Positions 22,928 through 31,716 of a stretch of 64,000 nucleotides of DNA are shown here, one piece after another. The notes under the pieces were generated by a model. That model saw only the letters and a program-made list of their open reading frames with translations. It was not told the DNA's origin and did not search any database. Source of the DNA: Nocardia arthritidis NBRC 100137 (GTDB lineage Bacteria > Actinomycetota > Actinomycetes > Mycobacteriales > Mycobacteriaceae); the NCBI RefSeq assembly GCF_001612765.1, contig NZ_BDBB01000002.1, forward strand, positions 124,001 through 188,000. Direction: 5' to 3'. Each line of letters begins with the position of its first letter. Position 1 is the stretch's first letter. A program made the position numbers and the translations under genes.

Positions 22928-23130
22928 TCACGAGCCGTCCTCATCGAGTAGCAGGATGGCCGCCTCCAGGTGCACCACGCACTCGTCTGGGTGGTGGTGT
23001 CGGTGGATATCCCGCAGCTCCCGGCACGCTCGACGGTCAAATCCAGAAGGTGAACCCGGCACATGAACTCCGCGAGTATCCCGTCGGCACGCACGAATGT
23101 GCTGTCACCCGGAGGGGGTGGTGTCATCAT
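22928..23130 (-). pseudogene. Small conserved-looking gene, apparently frameshifted
   Basis: Starts ATGATG at 23130, overlapping the stop of the upstream small gene (ATGA). The first frame reads GDSTFVRADGILAEFMCRV then LLDLTVERA and becomes unnatural after about 23030. In the next frame a protein-like continuation, RACRELRDIHRHHHPDECVV then HLEAAILLLDEDGS, runs to a TGA at 22928-22930. A one-base indel near 23025-23035 would join them into a protein of about 66 aa. Alternatively a separate 44-aa gene could start at GTG 23062. The first frame continues open to 22825. Confidence 0.5.
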
Positions 23131-23297
23131 GCCCGCTCGCTCTCCTGCGGGCTGACCGGCGCCGGATCGACATCGGATGAACTGTTACCGGTGAATGGTC
23201 GAGGGCCCACCATATTCGATGGAATTGCGAGGGCCATAGGCAGGCTCGAGGTGAACCCGAAAAAGAACTTCTTCGAGAACTGAGGATTCGACGGCAC
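23127..23297 (-). CDS. Very small hypothetical protein (56 aa)
   Basis: Reads VPSNPQFSKKFFFGFTSSLP, then a Pro/Ser-rich C-terminal half. GTG at 23297 has AAGGGA nine bases upstream. It ends with an ATGA overlap with the next small gene and lies shortly after the 64-aa gene, forming a run of four tiny co-directional genes. No function is recognised; support is the coupled arrangement and protein-like composition. Confidence 0.5.
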   Translation of the reverse strand: MPSNPQFSKKFFFGFTSSLPMALAIPSNMVGPRPFTGNSSSDVDPAPVSPQESERA

Positions 23298-23352
23298 GAA
23301 TGGGTGTCCCTTCGAGGTTCGATCAATGAGGAGGACGCTCGGTCTCGGTGGC

Positions 23353-23547
23353 TCAATCCCAAAGAGCCACGCAGGGCAGGGGCGGCAGATCAGCGTGCAC
23401 GTCGTCATCGACTGTGACCGCCAGGTCCGGGAATCTCTGTGTCAGCGCGTCAGCCACGTTCTGCGCCTGTTCCGCACCGGCCTGGTAGCCCAGACTCAGT
23501 ACGCCGGATTCGATGTGGATGTGCCGAATACGTTTGGGTGGCTTCAC
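23353..23547 (-). CDS. Small hypothetical protein (64 aa)
   Basis: GTG start overlapping the preceding stop by four bases (GTGA). Sequence KPPKRIRHIHIESGVLSLGY, then a helical QNVADALTQRFPDLAVTVDD segment, compatible with a compact alpha/beta fold. Function unknown; it appears translated by coupling from the 65-aa gene. Confidence 0.55.
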   Translation of the reverse strand: MKPPKRIRHIHIESGVLSLGYQAGAEQAQNVADALTQRFPDLAVTVDDDVHADLPPLPCVALWD

Positions 23548-23741
23548 GCCACATCACCGGGAATGGTCGCGGAGGGCACCACCCGGCCGGCGTCGACCAG
23601 AACTTGGAGTGCAGCAGCCTTACGCGGGCAGCGCTTTGCTCGACAGGCCACGTGATAGCGCATCACCGTGTGCGCTTGTGAGACGGTGAACGGCACGCTC
23701 GGCACCCGGTGGGCAGATTCATCGCAGGAGCTGGTTGGCAT
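23544..23741 (-). CDS. Small Cys-containing hypothetical protein (65 aa)
   Basis: First gene of the run of tiny genes. ATG at 23741 has AAAGAGGC seven bases upstream. The C-terminal part contains VACRAKRCPRKAAALQVLVDAGR, with a Cys-x4-Cys pair in a basic helix, a pattern I associate with small actinomycete-specific proteins near HTH regulators. It is divergent from the HTH regulator at 23985, so the 240-base gap may be a shared control region. Confidence 0.55.
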   Translation of the reverse strand: MPTSSCDESAHRVPSVPFTVSQAHTVMRYHVACRAKRCPRKAAALQVLVDAGRVVPSATIPGDVA

Positions 23742-23984
23742 CGCAGTGCCTCTTTCGATCCGGTGCGGCAAAGGTCGGGCGATACCCGGTGCCGGGGGCT
23801 TTCACCACCGGCCTGCCACTCTGGCGGCCAGCGCGCCGGTCGGGGCTACGGCGTCTGCCCGACACCGAGTACCGCTTTCGACTCTGGCCCACAGGCGGTT
23901 TCGGCTGTAACCGCGCGCTGTTGGGGTACTGTGGGCGTAGCGTAGGCATTTGCGCAGGTCAGCGTCCAAAAATAAGGCAAGGCG

Positions 23985-24575
23985 ATGGTGCGAGCGCGAG
24001 AGTGGACAGGTTTCGAGGCGGCTGTGCTTCAGGAAGCGATGCGCCACTCGATCCGCGAGTTCGTCGCGCTATTGGGCGTCGAAACCACCACAGTCGCCAA
24101 CTGGCGCACCGGCTTGAGTGCGGTGAAGCCGCGGTCCCGAATGCAGGCGATCCTGGACACCACCTATGAGCGGCGCGCGACACCCGAGGACCGCGCTCGC
24201 TTCGAGCAGATAGTGGCCGAGGGAGAGTCGGCGTGGCGGGAGCGGCACCGGTCGTCGCCCTATCGAAGGCCCTCGGCCACCACGCCGCTGAGATCAACTC
24301 AGTCTGTAATAACAGCGACCGTGCCATTCGACGCCGAGTTGGGGCCGCCTGACAGGTCGAGCACCCCTATTACTGTGGATCGGAGCCACTCCGCCTTCCT
24401 GGCGGCACGCCACGCACGGAGATTTCGGATGTGGAACGCCGCGAGTTGTTGCGTCTGCTCAGCATCGCCACGACCACACTCGCGATGCCCTCCACCATCG
24501 ACTGGGACCACGTGGCATTTGCGGCCGCTACCGGTCATGTGGATGCCGCTGTCCTGGATGACTGCGCCTCGATGA
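23985..24575 (+). CDS. HTH regulator, N-terminal half (frame broken from the C-terminal half)
   Basis: The first 80-90 codons encode an XRE-like helix-turn-helix (residues about 10-60: LQEAMRHSIREFVALLGVET, TTVANWRTGLSAVKPRS) followed by a helical region. After about 24370-24400 the frame becomes unnatural (Cys/Trp/Arg-rich), while the +2 frame, open from 24353, continues naturally as PGGTPRTEISDVERRELL into the next entry. The two are most likely one DNA-binding regulator of about 480 aa split by a one-base indel. ATG at 23985 has AAGGCAAGG upstream. Confidence 0.65.
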   Translation: MVRAREWTGFEAAVLQEAMRHSIREFVALLGVETTTVANWRTGLSAVKPRSRMQAILDTTYERRATPEDRARFEQIVAEGESAWRERHRSSPYRRPSATTPLRSTQSVITATVPFDAELGPPDRSSTPITVDRSHSAFLAARHARRFRMWNAASCCVCSASPRPHSRCPPPSTGTTWHLRPLPVMWMPLSWMTAPR

Positions 24576-25438
24576 ACCAGAAACTGTGGAAGACCTACGG
24601 TGAATCGGAAACGAAAGTCACGGTATTCAGCGCAGTGCATAACCACCTGTGCCTGCTGATCGAAGGGCTTCGCCGGTCACGCACCACAACGTTGCACCAC
24701 CGCCAGTACGAACTGATCGCCGATGTTCTTCAGCTCACCGGCGAAATCCTGCTGGACAGTAACCATCTCGGAGAGGCGGCGCATTGTTACGCATTGTCCG
24801 GGACGTTCGCCGCTGACGCTCGTGCCTATGACCTGTGGGCATGCGCATTGACCCGTCATGCCTACATAGGGTTCATCGAGAATCGGTTCAGCGACGCCTT
24901 GCCGCTTGTCGAACAAGCAGCGGGTATCGCGCGGCGCGGTGACACTGCACTGCCCACAAGTCACTGGGTTGCGAGTGTCCGTGCCCAGGTCCTTGCTGGG
25001 CTCGGTGATGCTTATGGGTGCGAGCAGGCATTCGACACCGCACGGGGTGTCCTCCACGTGCCCACTACATCCTCAGTCGGATGGTTGCGTTTTTCCGGTG
25101 ATCGGATCGACGAAGAGCAAGCCAGTTGTCTCATCCAACTGGACCGCCCCGAACGCGCCGAAAATATTCTCATGCCACTGCTGCACCGGCCATTGTCGAC
25201 CCGGCGGCGTGCCGGCGTCTTGATCGACCTCGCTGGGGCCGGGGCACTGCGCGACGATCCGGTGCAGGCAGTGTGGTACGGCGGGACGGCTGTGGACATT
25301 GCTCGCCGCACCCGATCCGGCTACCTAGGGCGACGGCTCGGCCAGCTCAGCACACGGCTGTCCAGATTACGCGGCGACAGGCACATCGACCATCTCGAAC
25401 ATCAGATCACTACGTTGGCAGCGTCACCCAGCCACTAA
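24431..25438 (+). CDS. Regulator C-terminal half, TPR-like helical domain (frame broken from HTH half)
   Basis: 335 aa from GTG at 24431. It begins VERRELLRLLSIATTTLAMP, a junction often seen between HTH and tetratricopeptide-like domains in actinomycete regulators, and continues as helical hairpins (ALSGTFAADARAYDLWACAL; AYIGFIENRFSDALPLVEQA) to the C-terminus. The natural reading extends upstream in this frame to 24353, past any plausible start, supporting a frameshift within an originally longer gene. It might still be expressed separately from the GTG, but no good ribosome binding site is visible there. Confidence 0.65.
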   Translation: MERRELLRLLSIATTTLAMPSTIDWDHVAFAAATGHVDAAVLDDCASMNQKLWKTYGESETKVTVFSAVHNHLCLLIEGLRRSRTTTLHHRQYELIADVLQLTGEILLDSNHLGEAAHCYALSGTFAADARAYDLWACALTRHAYIGFIENRFSDALPLVEQAAGIARRGDTALPTSHWVASVRAQVLAGLGDAYGCEQAFDTARGVLHVPTTSSVGWLRFSGDRIDEEQASCLIQLDRPERAENILMPLLHRPLSTRRRAGVLIDLAGAGALRDDPVQAVWYGGTAVDIARRTRSGYLGRRLGQLSTRLSRLRGDRHIDHLEHQITTLAASPSH

Positions 25439-25450
25439 CGAGGAGCACTG

Positions 25451-25846
25451 TTGAGCAGCGACAACGATCATGGCGGCAAGTTCTTCCGTAATGCATGAAT
25501 CACCGGTGTTACCGAGCACTACCCAGGGACGCCGAAGGACAGCTACATCTCCCCATGGGAGAGCACGCCGGAGTGGGAGCGCGCCAGTGCGGCAGCCGTC
25601 TACCGCCAAGTGGTCGAGTTCCTCGAGGCGACCGATGGCGCCGCGGCTCGATTGAGTCCCGAACTGAAAGGCCAGTTCGTCGCCATCTGCTGGATCGGCC
25701 AGATCTACGCGCACATCCCTGATCCGAAGCCGGGATACCTCGCGCCGTGGGACCAGCTTCCCGAATGGCAGCAGAAGACCGACATCGGGATCTTCGAGGC
25801 GATCGAGCGCCAGCCGGTTGCCGGGGAAGCGGCAGCTGATCGGTAA
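25451..25846 (+). pseudogene. Small conserved protein gene interrupted by an in-frame TGA
   Basis: TTG at 25451 with AGGAG upstream starts SSDNDHGGKFFRNA; codon 16 is TGA (25496-25498), then the same frame continues as ITGVTEHYPGTPKDSYISPW and on to a stop at 25844-25846. Without the TGA it would be a 131-aa protein. CGA to TGA is one transition. No in-frame ATG follows; the first GTG is at 25610, which would lose the conserved-looking first third. It directly follows the frameshifted regulator gene, so both may be decaying together. Confidence 0.65.
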
Positions 25847-25866
25847 TGGCGTCAACGATTCCCAGC

Positions 25867-25913
25867 GCGGATACGGTGGCGTGTCCCGTGCGGCGGGAGG
25901 CCACCGTATCCGC
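25867..25913 (-). terminator. Strong hairpin terminator after nrdE
   Basis: Fourteen perfect base pairs (gcggatacggtggc / gccaccgtatccgc) with a 19-base loop, ten bases beyond the nrdE stop. Confidence 0.75.
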
Positions 25914-25922
25914 TACCGAGGA

Positions 25923-28112
25923 CTACAGCATGCAGGAGACGCAACCTTCGACTTCGGTCCCCTCCAGTGCCATCTGGCGCAGCCGGATGTAGTATAGGGT
26001 CTTGATGCCCTTGCGCCAGGCGTAGATCTGGGCGCGGTTGAGATCGCGGGTGGTGGCGGAGTCCTTGAAGAACAGCGTCAGCGACAGGCCCTGGTCCACG
26101 TGCTGGGTGGCCGCGGCGTAGGTGTCGATGATCTTCTCGTAGCCGATCTCGTAGGCGTCCTCGTAGTACTCGAGGTTGTCGTTGGTCATGTAGGGCGCCG
26201 GGTAGTAGACGCGCCCGATCTTGCCTTCCTTGCGGATCTCGATCTTCGACGCCACCGGGTGGATGGAGCTGGTGGAGTGGTTGATGTAGGAGATCGACCC
26301 GGTCGGCGGGACCGCCTGCAGGTTCTGGTTGTAGATGCCGTGCTCCATGACCGAGGCCTTCAGCTCACGCCAGTCGTCCTGGGTCGGGATGTGCACGCCC
26401 GCGTCGGCGAACAATCGCCGGACGCGATCGGTCTTCGGCTCCCACACCTGATCGGTGTACTTGTCGAAGTACTCGCCGCTGGCGTACTTCGATTCGGGGA
26501 AGCCGCCGAAGTACGCGCCGCGCTCGATCGCGATCCGGTTCGACGCCCGGATCGCGTGGTAGACCACGGTGTAGAAGTAGATGTTGGTGAAGTCGATGCC
26601 CTCTTCGGACCCGTAGTGGATGCGTTCGCGCGCCAGGTAGCCGTGCAGGTTCATCTGCCCGAGACCGATCGCGTGCGAGGAGTTGTTGCCCTGCTCGATG
26701 GACGGCACCGAGTAGATGTGGGTCTGGTCCGACACCGCGGTCAGCGCCCGGATGGACACCTCGATGGTCTGCGCGAAGTCGGGCGAGTCCATCGTCTTGG
26801 CGATGTTCAGCGAGCCGAGGTTGCAGGAGATGTCCTTGCCCACCTTGGCGTAGGACAGGTCGTCGTTGAACTCCGACGGTGTGGAGACCTGCAGGATCTC
26901 CGAGCACAGGTTGGAGTGGGTGATCTTGCCCGCGATCGGGTTGGCCCGGTTCACCGTGTCCTCGAACATGATGTACGGGTAGCCCGACTCGAACTGCAGT
27001 TCGGCGATGGTCTGGAAGAACTCGCGCGCCTTGATCTTCGACTTGCGGATGCGCTTGTCGTCGACCATCTCGTGGTACTTCTCGGTGACGTCGATGTCGG
27101 CGAACGGCTTGCCGTAGATGCGCTCCACATCGTAGGGCGAGAACAGGTACATGTCCTCGTTCTTCTTGGCCAGCTCGAAGGTGATATCCGGGATGACCAC
27201 GCCCAGCGAGAGCGTCTTGATGCGGATCTTCTCGTCCGCGTTCTCCCGCTTGGTATCCAGGAACCGGTAGATGTCCGGGTGGTGGGCATGCAGGTAGACC
27301 GCGCCCGCGCCCTGGCGCGCGCCGAGCTGGTTGGCGTAGGAGAACGAGTCCTCGAGCAGCTTCATGATCGGGATGACGCCCGAACTCTGGTTCTCGATCT
27401 TCTTGATCGGCGCGCCGTGCTCGCGAATGTTGCTCAGCAGCAACGCGACACCGCCGCCGCGCTTGGACAGCTGCAGCGCGGAGTTGATCGAGCGCCCGAT
27501 GGACTCCATGTTGTCCTCGATGCGAAGGAGGAAACAACTGACCGGCTCGCCGCGCTGCTTCTTGCCCGAGTTCAGGAAGGTCGGGGTGGCGGGCTGGAAA
27601 CGGCCGTCGATGATCTCGTCGACGAGCCGGCCTGCCAGCGCCTCGTCACCGGCGGCGAGGGTGAGCGCGACCATGCACACCCGGTCTTCGAACCGCTCCA
27701 GGTAGCGCTTGCCGTCGAAGGTCTTCAACGTGTACGAGGTGTAGTACTTGAAGGCGCCGAGGAAGGTGGGGAACCGGAACTTCTTGGCGTAGGCCTGCTT
27801 GAACAGCTTCTTGATGAACTGGCGGCTGTACTGCTCGAGGACTTCCGCCTCGTAGTAGTTCTCGTCGACCAGGTAGTCGAGCTTCTCGTCCAGGTTGTGG
27901 AAGAAGACGGTGTTCTGATTGACGTGCTGCAGGAAGTACTGGTTGGCGGCCTCGCGGTCCTTGTCGAACTGGATCTCGCCGTCCGGACCGTACAGGTTCA
28001 GCATCGCGTTGAGGGCGTGGTAGTCGAGGACCTCGCCCGCGTCGCCGCCACGGACCGGGGGCTGCTCTAAGCGAGCTGTTTTTCCGGTCGGTGCTGTCGT
28101 TGCTGTTGCCAA
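25923..28112 (-). CDS. nrdE: Class Ib ribonucleotide reductase, large (R1E) subunit
   Basis: 729-aa catalytic subunit that reduces ribonucleoside diphosphates using the NrdF radical. The N-terminal region ([21 protein letters not shown]) matches actinobacterial NrdE and lacks an ATP cone, as expected for class Ib. It contains the finger-loop region NLGSLNIAK and ends VEGCVSCML, whose C-x2-C is re-reduced by NrdH. The start overlaps the end of nrdI by 46 bases. Operon order nrdH-nrdI-nrdE; terminator immediately downstream. Confidence 0.97.
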   Translation of the reverse strand: MATATTAPTGKTARLEQPPVRGGDAGEVLDYHALNAMLNLYGPDGEIQFDKDREAANQYFLQHVNQNTVFFHNLDEKLDYLVDENYYEAEVLEQYSRQFIKKLFKQAYAKKFRFPTFLGAFKYYTSYTLKTFDGKRYLERFEDRVCMVALTLAAGDEALAGRLVDEIIDGRFQPATPTFLNSGKKQRGEPVSCFLLRIEDNMESIGRSINSALQLSKRGGGVALLLSNIREHGAPIKKIENQSSGVIPIMKLLEDSFSYANQLGARQGAGAVYLHAHHPDIYRFLDTKRENADEKIRIKTLSLGVVIPDITFELAKKNEDMYLFSPYDVERIYGKPFADIDVTEKYHEMVDDKRIRKSKIKAREFFQTIAELQFESGYPYIMFEDTVNRANPIAGKITHSNLCSEILQVSTPSEFNDDLSYAKVGKDISCNLGSLNIAKTMDSPDFAQTIEVSIRALTAVSDQTHIYSVPSIEQGNNSSHAIGLGQMNLHGYLARERIHYGSEEGIDFTNIYFYTVVYHAIRASNRIAIERGAYFGGFPESKYASGEYFDKYTDQVWEPKTDRVRRLFADAGVHIPTQDDWRELKASVMEHGIYNQNLQAVPPTGSISYINHSTSSIHPVASKIEIRKEGKIGRVYYPAPYMTNDNLEYYEDAYEIGYEKIIDTYAAATQHVDQGLSLTLFFKDSATTRDLNRAQIYAWRKGIKTLYYIRLRQMALEGTEVEGCVSCML

Positions 28113-28528
28113 AACAATCCCAATCCCTCTCGGACGCGTTCGACGTCCTCAGCGGTTCCCATGAGTTCGAAGCGATACAGGTACGGCACGCCGCACTTGC
28201 GCGCGATCAGTTCGCCCGCATAGCAGAAGGTGTCGCCGAAGTTCGTGTTCCCCGCCGCGATGACGCCACGCAGCAGCGCCCGGTTGTGCGGATCGTTGAG
28301 GAACTTCGCGACCTGCCGCGGCACGAAATCCTTGTCGGAACGATCGCCCCCGAGCACGTGCCGACCGCCCCCATAAGTGGGGACGATCAGCACGTACGGT
28401 TCGTCTACGCGCAGCGAGTCGGCGGTGTGCAGTGGTATGCGAGTCGCCGGCAGCGCCAGCTTCTCGACGAAACGATGCGTGTTCTCCGAAGCGCTGGAGA
28501 AGTAGACCAGCGCCGTCGTCTCCGGCAT
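28067..28528 (-). CDS. nrdI: Flavodoxin-like ribonucleotide reductase maturation protein
   Basis: 153-aa NrdI, the flavoprotein that supplies the oxidant to assemble the dimanganese-tyrosyl cofactor of NrdF. FMN-binding features include [16 protein letters not shown] (phosphate loop) and [19 protein letters not shown] is the family signature. Full length. Lies between nrdH and nrdE in the expected order. Confidence 0.96.
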   Translation of the reverse strand: MPETTALVYFSSASENTHRFVEKLALPATRIPLHTADSLRVDEPYVLIVPTYGGGRHVLGGDRSDKDFVPRQVAKFLNDPHNRALLRGVIAAGNTNFGDTFCYAGELIARKCGVPYLYRFELMGTAEDVERVREGLGLFWQQQRQHRPEKQLA

Positions 28529-28598
28529 GGTCGCCTTCCTCTTTCTCGGGAGTGCCGCGGCGGACCGCCGGCACTCGCACCTCGGATGTGGTGGAGGG

Positions 28599-28832
28599 TC
28601 AGGCCGCCACGGTCGCGAGCGACTTGATGCGGTCGGGCCGGAAGCCCGACCAGTGATCGTCTCCGGCCACCACGACCGGCGCCTGCAGGTAGCCCAGGGC
28701 CATCACGTAGTCACGCGCCTCGTCGTTCTGCGAGATGTCGATGACCTCGTAGTCCACCCCGGCCTTGTCGAGAGCCTTGTAGGTGGCGTTGCACTGGACG
28801 CAAGCGGGCTTGGTGTACACGGTGACGGTCAT
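28599..28832 (-). CDS. nrdH: Glutaredoxin-like NrdH-redoxin
   Basis: 77-aa electron donor for NrdE. It has the active site CVQC and the family-specific WSGFRPD near the C-terminus. ATG at 28832 is chosen because [12 protein letters not shown] must start there and GGAGAGAGGG lies just upstream; the frame is open further but unnatural. First gene of nrdHIE, with a leader of about 160 bases before the NrdR boxes. Confidence 0.96.
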   Translation of the reverse strand: MTVTVYTKPACVQCNATYKALDKAGVDYEVIDISQNDEARDYVMALGYLQAPVVVAGDDHWSGFRPDRIKSLATVAA

Positions 28833-28996
28833 TGATGTCCCTCTCTCCTTGTGCCTGATCCACAGCCTGAGATCCGTTGCAATACACGATCGACGCATGC
28901 TGCGCAAACTTCTGGAGCCGGACTCGAATCCCCTGATCAGCCACGCGTGACCGACTCCTACCGGGTGGGGCCTCTCACCGTCTTCCAGTAGCGAAG

Positions 28997-29012
28997 ACAC
29001 TACACCTAGTGG
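28997..29012 (-). promoter_or_regulatory. NrdR box upstream of nrdHIE (proximal)
   Basis: Plus-strand acactacacctagtgg: CACTA-N4-TAGTG, the same arms as box 2 of nrdF. It lies 165 bases upstream of nrdH. Confidence 0.75.
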
Positions 29013-29028
29013 CCGACAGATTCCTACA

Positions 29029-29044
29029 ACACGACATGTAGCGA
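29029..29044 (-). promoter_or_regulatory. NrdR box upstream of nrdHIE (distal, degenerate)
   Basis: Plus-strand acacgacatgtagcga keeps 11 of 16 consensus positions and sits exactly 32 bases from the proximal box, the same spacing as in front of nrdF. The spacing is what makes this weak match believable. Confidence 0.6.
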
Positions 29045-29168
29045 GTCACATTGATGAAATTCCATCGAGAGAAGTACCAGGACGCTCGATTCACCCCCGG
29101 ATCCAACAGTGGCGCAGATCACTGTTCGGCGCATCAGCATACCTACAGCAAACCTATCGGCAAACGAA

Positions 29169-29202
29169 GAGGGCCACCGCTGCGCCCGCAGCGATGACCC
29201 TC
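29169..29202 (-). terminator. Hairpin terminator after the FMN reductase gene
   Basis: Stem of 15 positions with two mismatches around gagggccaccgctgc / gcagcgatgaccctc and a four-base loop, just beyond the minus-strand stop at 29224. Confidence 0.6.
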
Positions 29203-29223
29203 GTCCCAGACCGGAGATGGAGC

Positions 29224-29793
29224 TTACACCGACGCGAATTCGCCCCGGGTGGCCTCGACCAGTTCGCGCACGGTTGCGGCCAGCTGGGTGAGCGCCTCGG
29301 CGTCGTCGCGCGGATGCGTGGCGCCGAAGCGCTCGCCGATGACACCGAAGTGCAGGTGCGCGGACTCGACCACTCGCGCGCCCGCTACGCCGAGCGCCTT
29401 GACCGCGTCGCCGTGCGCCCACTGCGCCGCGTTCGGGCTGATCGACGCACTCACCACGGCGGTGGGCTTGCCCTTGATGGCGCCGGCGCCATACGGGCGA
29501 GAGGCCCAGTCGATCGCGTTCTTCAGTACCGCCGACAACGTGCCGTTGTACTCCGGAGTGACCACCAGCAGGCCGTCGGCCTCGGCGACCGCGTCGCGCA
29601 GCGCCTGGGCCGCCGCCGGAACCGAGCCGGGGACGTCGATGTCCTCGTTGTAGAACGGGATGTCGGCGAGTCCGTCATAGAGGCCGACCTCGACGCCCTC
29701 CGGCGCGGTGTGGGCCGCGGCCTCGGCCAGCCGCCGATTGACCGAGGCGGCGCGCAGGCTGCCGACGAGTGCGAGAATGCGGGTCTGGCTCAT
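29224..29793 (-). CDS. NADPH-dependent FMN reductase family protein
   Basis: 189-aa flavodoxin-like oxidoreductase. LVGSLRAASVNRRLAEAA is the FMN phosphate-binding loop; VVTPEYNGTLSAVLKNAIDW is the family signature. It probably acts as a quinone, azo-compound or chromate reductase. ATG at 29793 (MSQTRIL) is chosen over 29799 by family alignment. It is divergent from a TetR regulator, with a 14-base perfect palindrome between them, so it is the likely target of that regulator. Confidence 0.92.
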   Translation of the reverse strand: MSQTRILALVGSLRAASVNRRLAEAAAHTAPEGVEVGLYDGLADIPFYNEDIDVPGSVPAAAQALRDAVAEADGLLVVTPEYNGTLSAVLKNAIDWASRPYGAGAIKGKPTAVVSASISPNAAQWAHGDAVKALGVAGARVVESAHLHFGVIGERFGATHPRDDAEALTQLAATVRELVEATRGEFASV

Positions 29794-29820
29794 GAACACT
29801 CCTGGTGTACTGAATTAGAT

Positions 29821-29838
29821 GGTGTCCGTACGTTCACC
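29821..29838. promoter_or_regulatory. Imperfect palindrome in the FMN reductase/TetR intergenic region
   Basis: ggtgtccgtacgttcacc: the arms GGTG and CACC flank a CGTACG core, 14 of 18 positions symmetric. A second possible operator, 10 bases from the perfect palindrome. Confidence 0.4.
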
Positions 29839-29848
29839 ACACACCAAC

Positions 29849-29862
29849 CGGACCATGGTCCG
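29849..29862. promoter_or_regulatory. Probable TetR operator (perfect palindrome)
   Basis: cggaccatggtccg, 14 bases of perfect two-fold symmetry, 22 bases before the TetR start and 56 bases from the FMN reductase start. Confidence 0.65.
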
Positions 29863-29883
29863 ATTACTTCCCGCGGAGCCTGC

Positions 29884-30543
29884 GTGAGCGCTGTGAACTA
29901 CCCCACATCCGACGCCTCCTCACCACACCGGGGTCGGCTGCTCGACGTCGGCGCCCCGCTGCCCGGCACCTCGGAGCCCGCCGAGCGCGCCGATGCCGCA
30001 CGCAATCGCCGGTTGCTGCTGGACGCGGCGCAGCAGCTGGTGCGTGAGCACGGCGTGGACAGTCTCACCATGGACGCGCTGGCCAAACGCGCCGGGGTCG
30101 GCAAAGGCACGGTGTTCCGCCGGTTCGGCAGCAGGTCCGGCCTGATGCTCGCCCTGCTGGACCACTCCGAGCAGAAGTACCAGGAGTCGTTCATCTTCGG
30201 CCCGCCGCCGCTCGGCCCCGGCGCACCTCCGGTGGAACGACTGGTCGCCTTCGGACGGGCCAGGCTCCTCGACATCGAAGTGGAAGGCGAACTGCACCGC
30301 GCCGCCGAGCTCGGCGAGGCCGGTGACCGGTATTCCGGTGCGCCCTACGGATTGCTGCGCGCGCACGTCGCGATGCTGTTGCGGCAGGCCGAGGTGCCCG
30401 GGGAGGTCCCGCTCGTCGCCGACTGGCTGCTGGCGATGCTGGGCGCGGCGCTGGTCATGCATCAGATGCACGTGCTCGGCTACACCCGCGAACAGATCGG
30501 CGACAACTGGGAGGACGTCGTCCGGCGCGTTGTCAGCCGCTGA
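29884..30543 (+). CDS. TetR-family transcriptional regulator
   Basis: 219 aa. The helix-turn-helix lies at residues about 57-82: [20 protein letters not shown] then RFGSRSGLM, after an N-terminal extension of about 40 residues. The C-terminal ligand domain is helical. GTG at 29884 is used because GGAG lies five bases upstream; a GTG at 29893 is also possible. It probably represses itself and the divergent FMN reductase gene. Confidence 0.9.
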   Translation: MSAVNYPTSDASSPHRGRLLDVGAPLPGTSEPAERADAARNRRLLLDAAQQLVREHGVDSLTMDALAKRAGVGKGTVFRRFGSRSGLMLALLDHSEQKYQESFIFGPPPLGPGAPPVERLVAFGRARLLDIEVEGELHRAAELGEAGDRYSGAPYGLLRAHVAMLLRQAEVPGEVPLVADWLLAMLGAALVMHQMHVLGYTREQIGDNWEDVVRRVVSR

Positions 30544-30557
30544 ATCGCCAGTACACT
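30530..30557 (+). promoter_or_regulatory. nadE promoter, leaderless type
   Basis: TTGTCA, 16 bases, TACACT, then only eight bases to the nadE ATG at 30566. The transcript would start at or next to the start codon. There is no ribosome binding site upstream of the ATG. Confidence 0.6.
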
Positions 30558-30565
30558 CGGGCGCC

Positions 30566-31390
30566 ATGGGGAACCTGCGCGAACAGATCATCAGTGAATT
30601 GGGCGTCCAGCCCACGATCGAACCGAAGGAAGAGATCCGCCGCCGGGTCGATTTCCTCAAGGATTATCTGAACGCCACTCCCGCACGTGGTTTCGTTCTC
30701 GGCATCAGCGGTGGACAGGACAGCGCTCTCGCGGGCAGGCTGTGCCAGCTCGCGGTCGAGGAACTGCGCGCCGACGGCGTGGACGCGACCTTCCTCGCCG
30801 TCCGGCTGCCCCACGGCGTGCAGGCCGACGAGGCCGACGCGCTCACCGCGCTGTCCTTCGTCCGGCCCGACCGGCAGGTCGTGGTGAACATCCGGCCCAG
30901 CGCGAGCGCCGCGGCCGCGGAGGCGGCGTCCGCGTTGCAGGTGGACCAGCTGCGGGACTTCGTGCGCGGCAACATCAAAGCGCGCGAACGCATGGTGCTC
31001 CAGTACGCGCTGGCCGGGCAGGAGAACCTGCTCGTGATCGGCACCGACCACGCGGCCGAGGCGGTCACCGGATTCTTCACCAAGTACGGCGACGGCGGTG
31101 TGGACCTGACCCCGCTCACCGGTCTCACCAAGCGCCAGGGCGCGGCCCTGCTCCAGGAGCTCGGCGCGCCCGCCGGCATCTGGTCCAAGGTGCCCACCGC
31201 GGACCTGGAAGACGACCGCCCCGCCCTGCCCGACGAGGAGGCGCTCGGTCTGCGCTACAGCGAGATCGACGACTACCTGGAAGGCAAGGAGGTGACCCCC
31301 GAGGTCGCCGAGCGGCTGGAGGGCATTTTCCGCAACACTCGGCACAAGCGCACCGTCCCGGTGACTCCGCTGGACACCTGGTGGCGCTGA
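30566..31390 (+). CDS. nadE: Ammonia-dependent NAD+ synthetase
   Basis: 274-aa enzyme that amidates nicotinic acid adenine dinucleotide, the last step of NAD synthesis. It carries the PP-loop [25 protein letters not shown], and [20 protein letters not shown]. The length matches the short, NH3-dependent class without a glutaminase domain, unlike the long glutamine-dependent NadE of mycobacteria. ATG at 30566 sits behind a leaderless-type promoter. Confidence 0.95.
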   Translation: MGNLREQIISELGVQPTIEPKEEIRRRVDFLKDYLNATPARGFVLGISGGQDSALAGRLCQLAVEELRADGVDATFLAVRLPHGVQADEADALTALSFVRPDRQVVVNIRPSASAAAAEAASALQVDQLRDFVRGNIKARERMVLQYALAGQENLLVIGTDHAAEAVTGFFTKYGDGGVDLTPLTGLTKRQGAALLQELGAPAGIWSKVPTADLEDDRPALPDEEALGLRYSEIDDYLEGKEVTPEVAERLEGIFRNTRHKRTVPVTPLDTWWR

Positions 31391-31473
31391 GCACCTGGGC
31401 CGCCGCGCCTGAAGTCATCGGCTGAGGCGGCGTGCCCGCCGGTGCGGGTAAGGCCGCCGCACGCCGTGCCGGG

Positions 31474-31716
31474 TTATCCCCCGGCGAAGGGTGGCAGGAC
31501 GTCGACGCGTGGGCTCAGCGCGGCGGCGGGATCACGGGTGAGCTCGTCGCCGATCAGATACGCGCACACCGACAGCATCTTGTCCAGGTCCGGGCCGTAG
31601 GTCGCGGACAGGGCGGCGCGTAGGTCGGCCACCGTCGCTCCGGCCGGGAAGTCGAGGGTTTCGCTGTCCTTGCCGACGGCGTCGGCGATCGCGGCGAAAT
31701 AGCGGATCTCAACCAC
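31474..31716 (-). CDS. moaD: Molybdopterin synthase small subunit
   Basis: 80-aa ubiquitin-like sulfur carrier that, with MoaE, inserts the dithiolene sulfurs of molybdopterin. It starts [16 protein letters not shown] and ends LPPFAGG; the terminal Gly-Gly is the thiocarboxylation site. GTG at 31716 overlaps the end of moaA by eight bases. The partner MoaE is encoded on the opposite strand at 35237. Confidence 0.93.
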   Translation of the reverse strand: MVEIRYFAAIADAVGKDSETLDFPAGATVADLRAALSATYGPDLDKMLSVCAYLIGDELTRDPAAALSPRVDVLPPFAGG

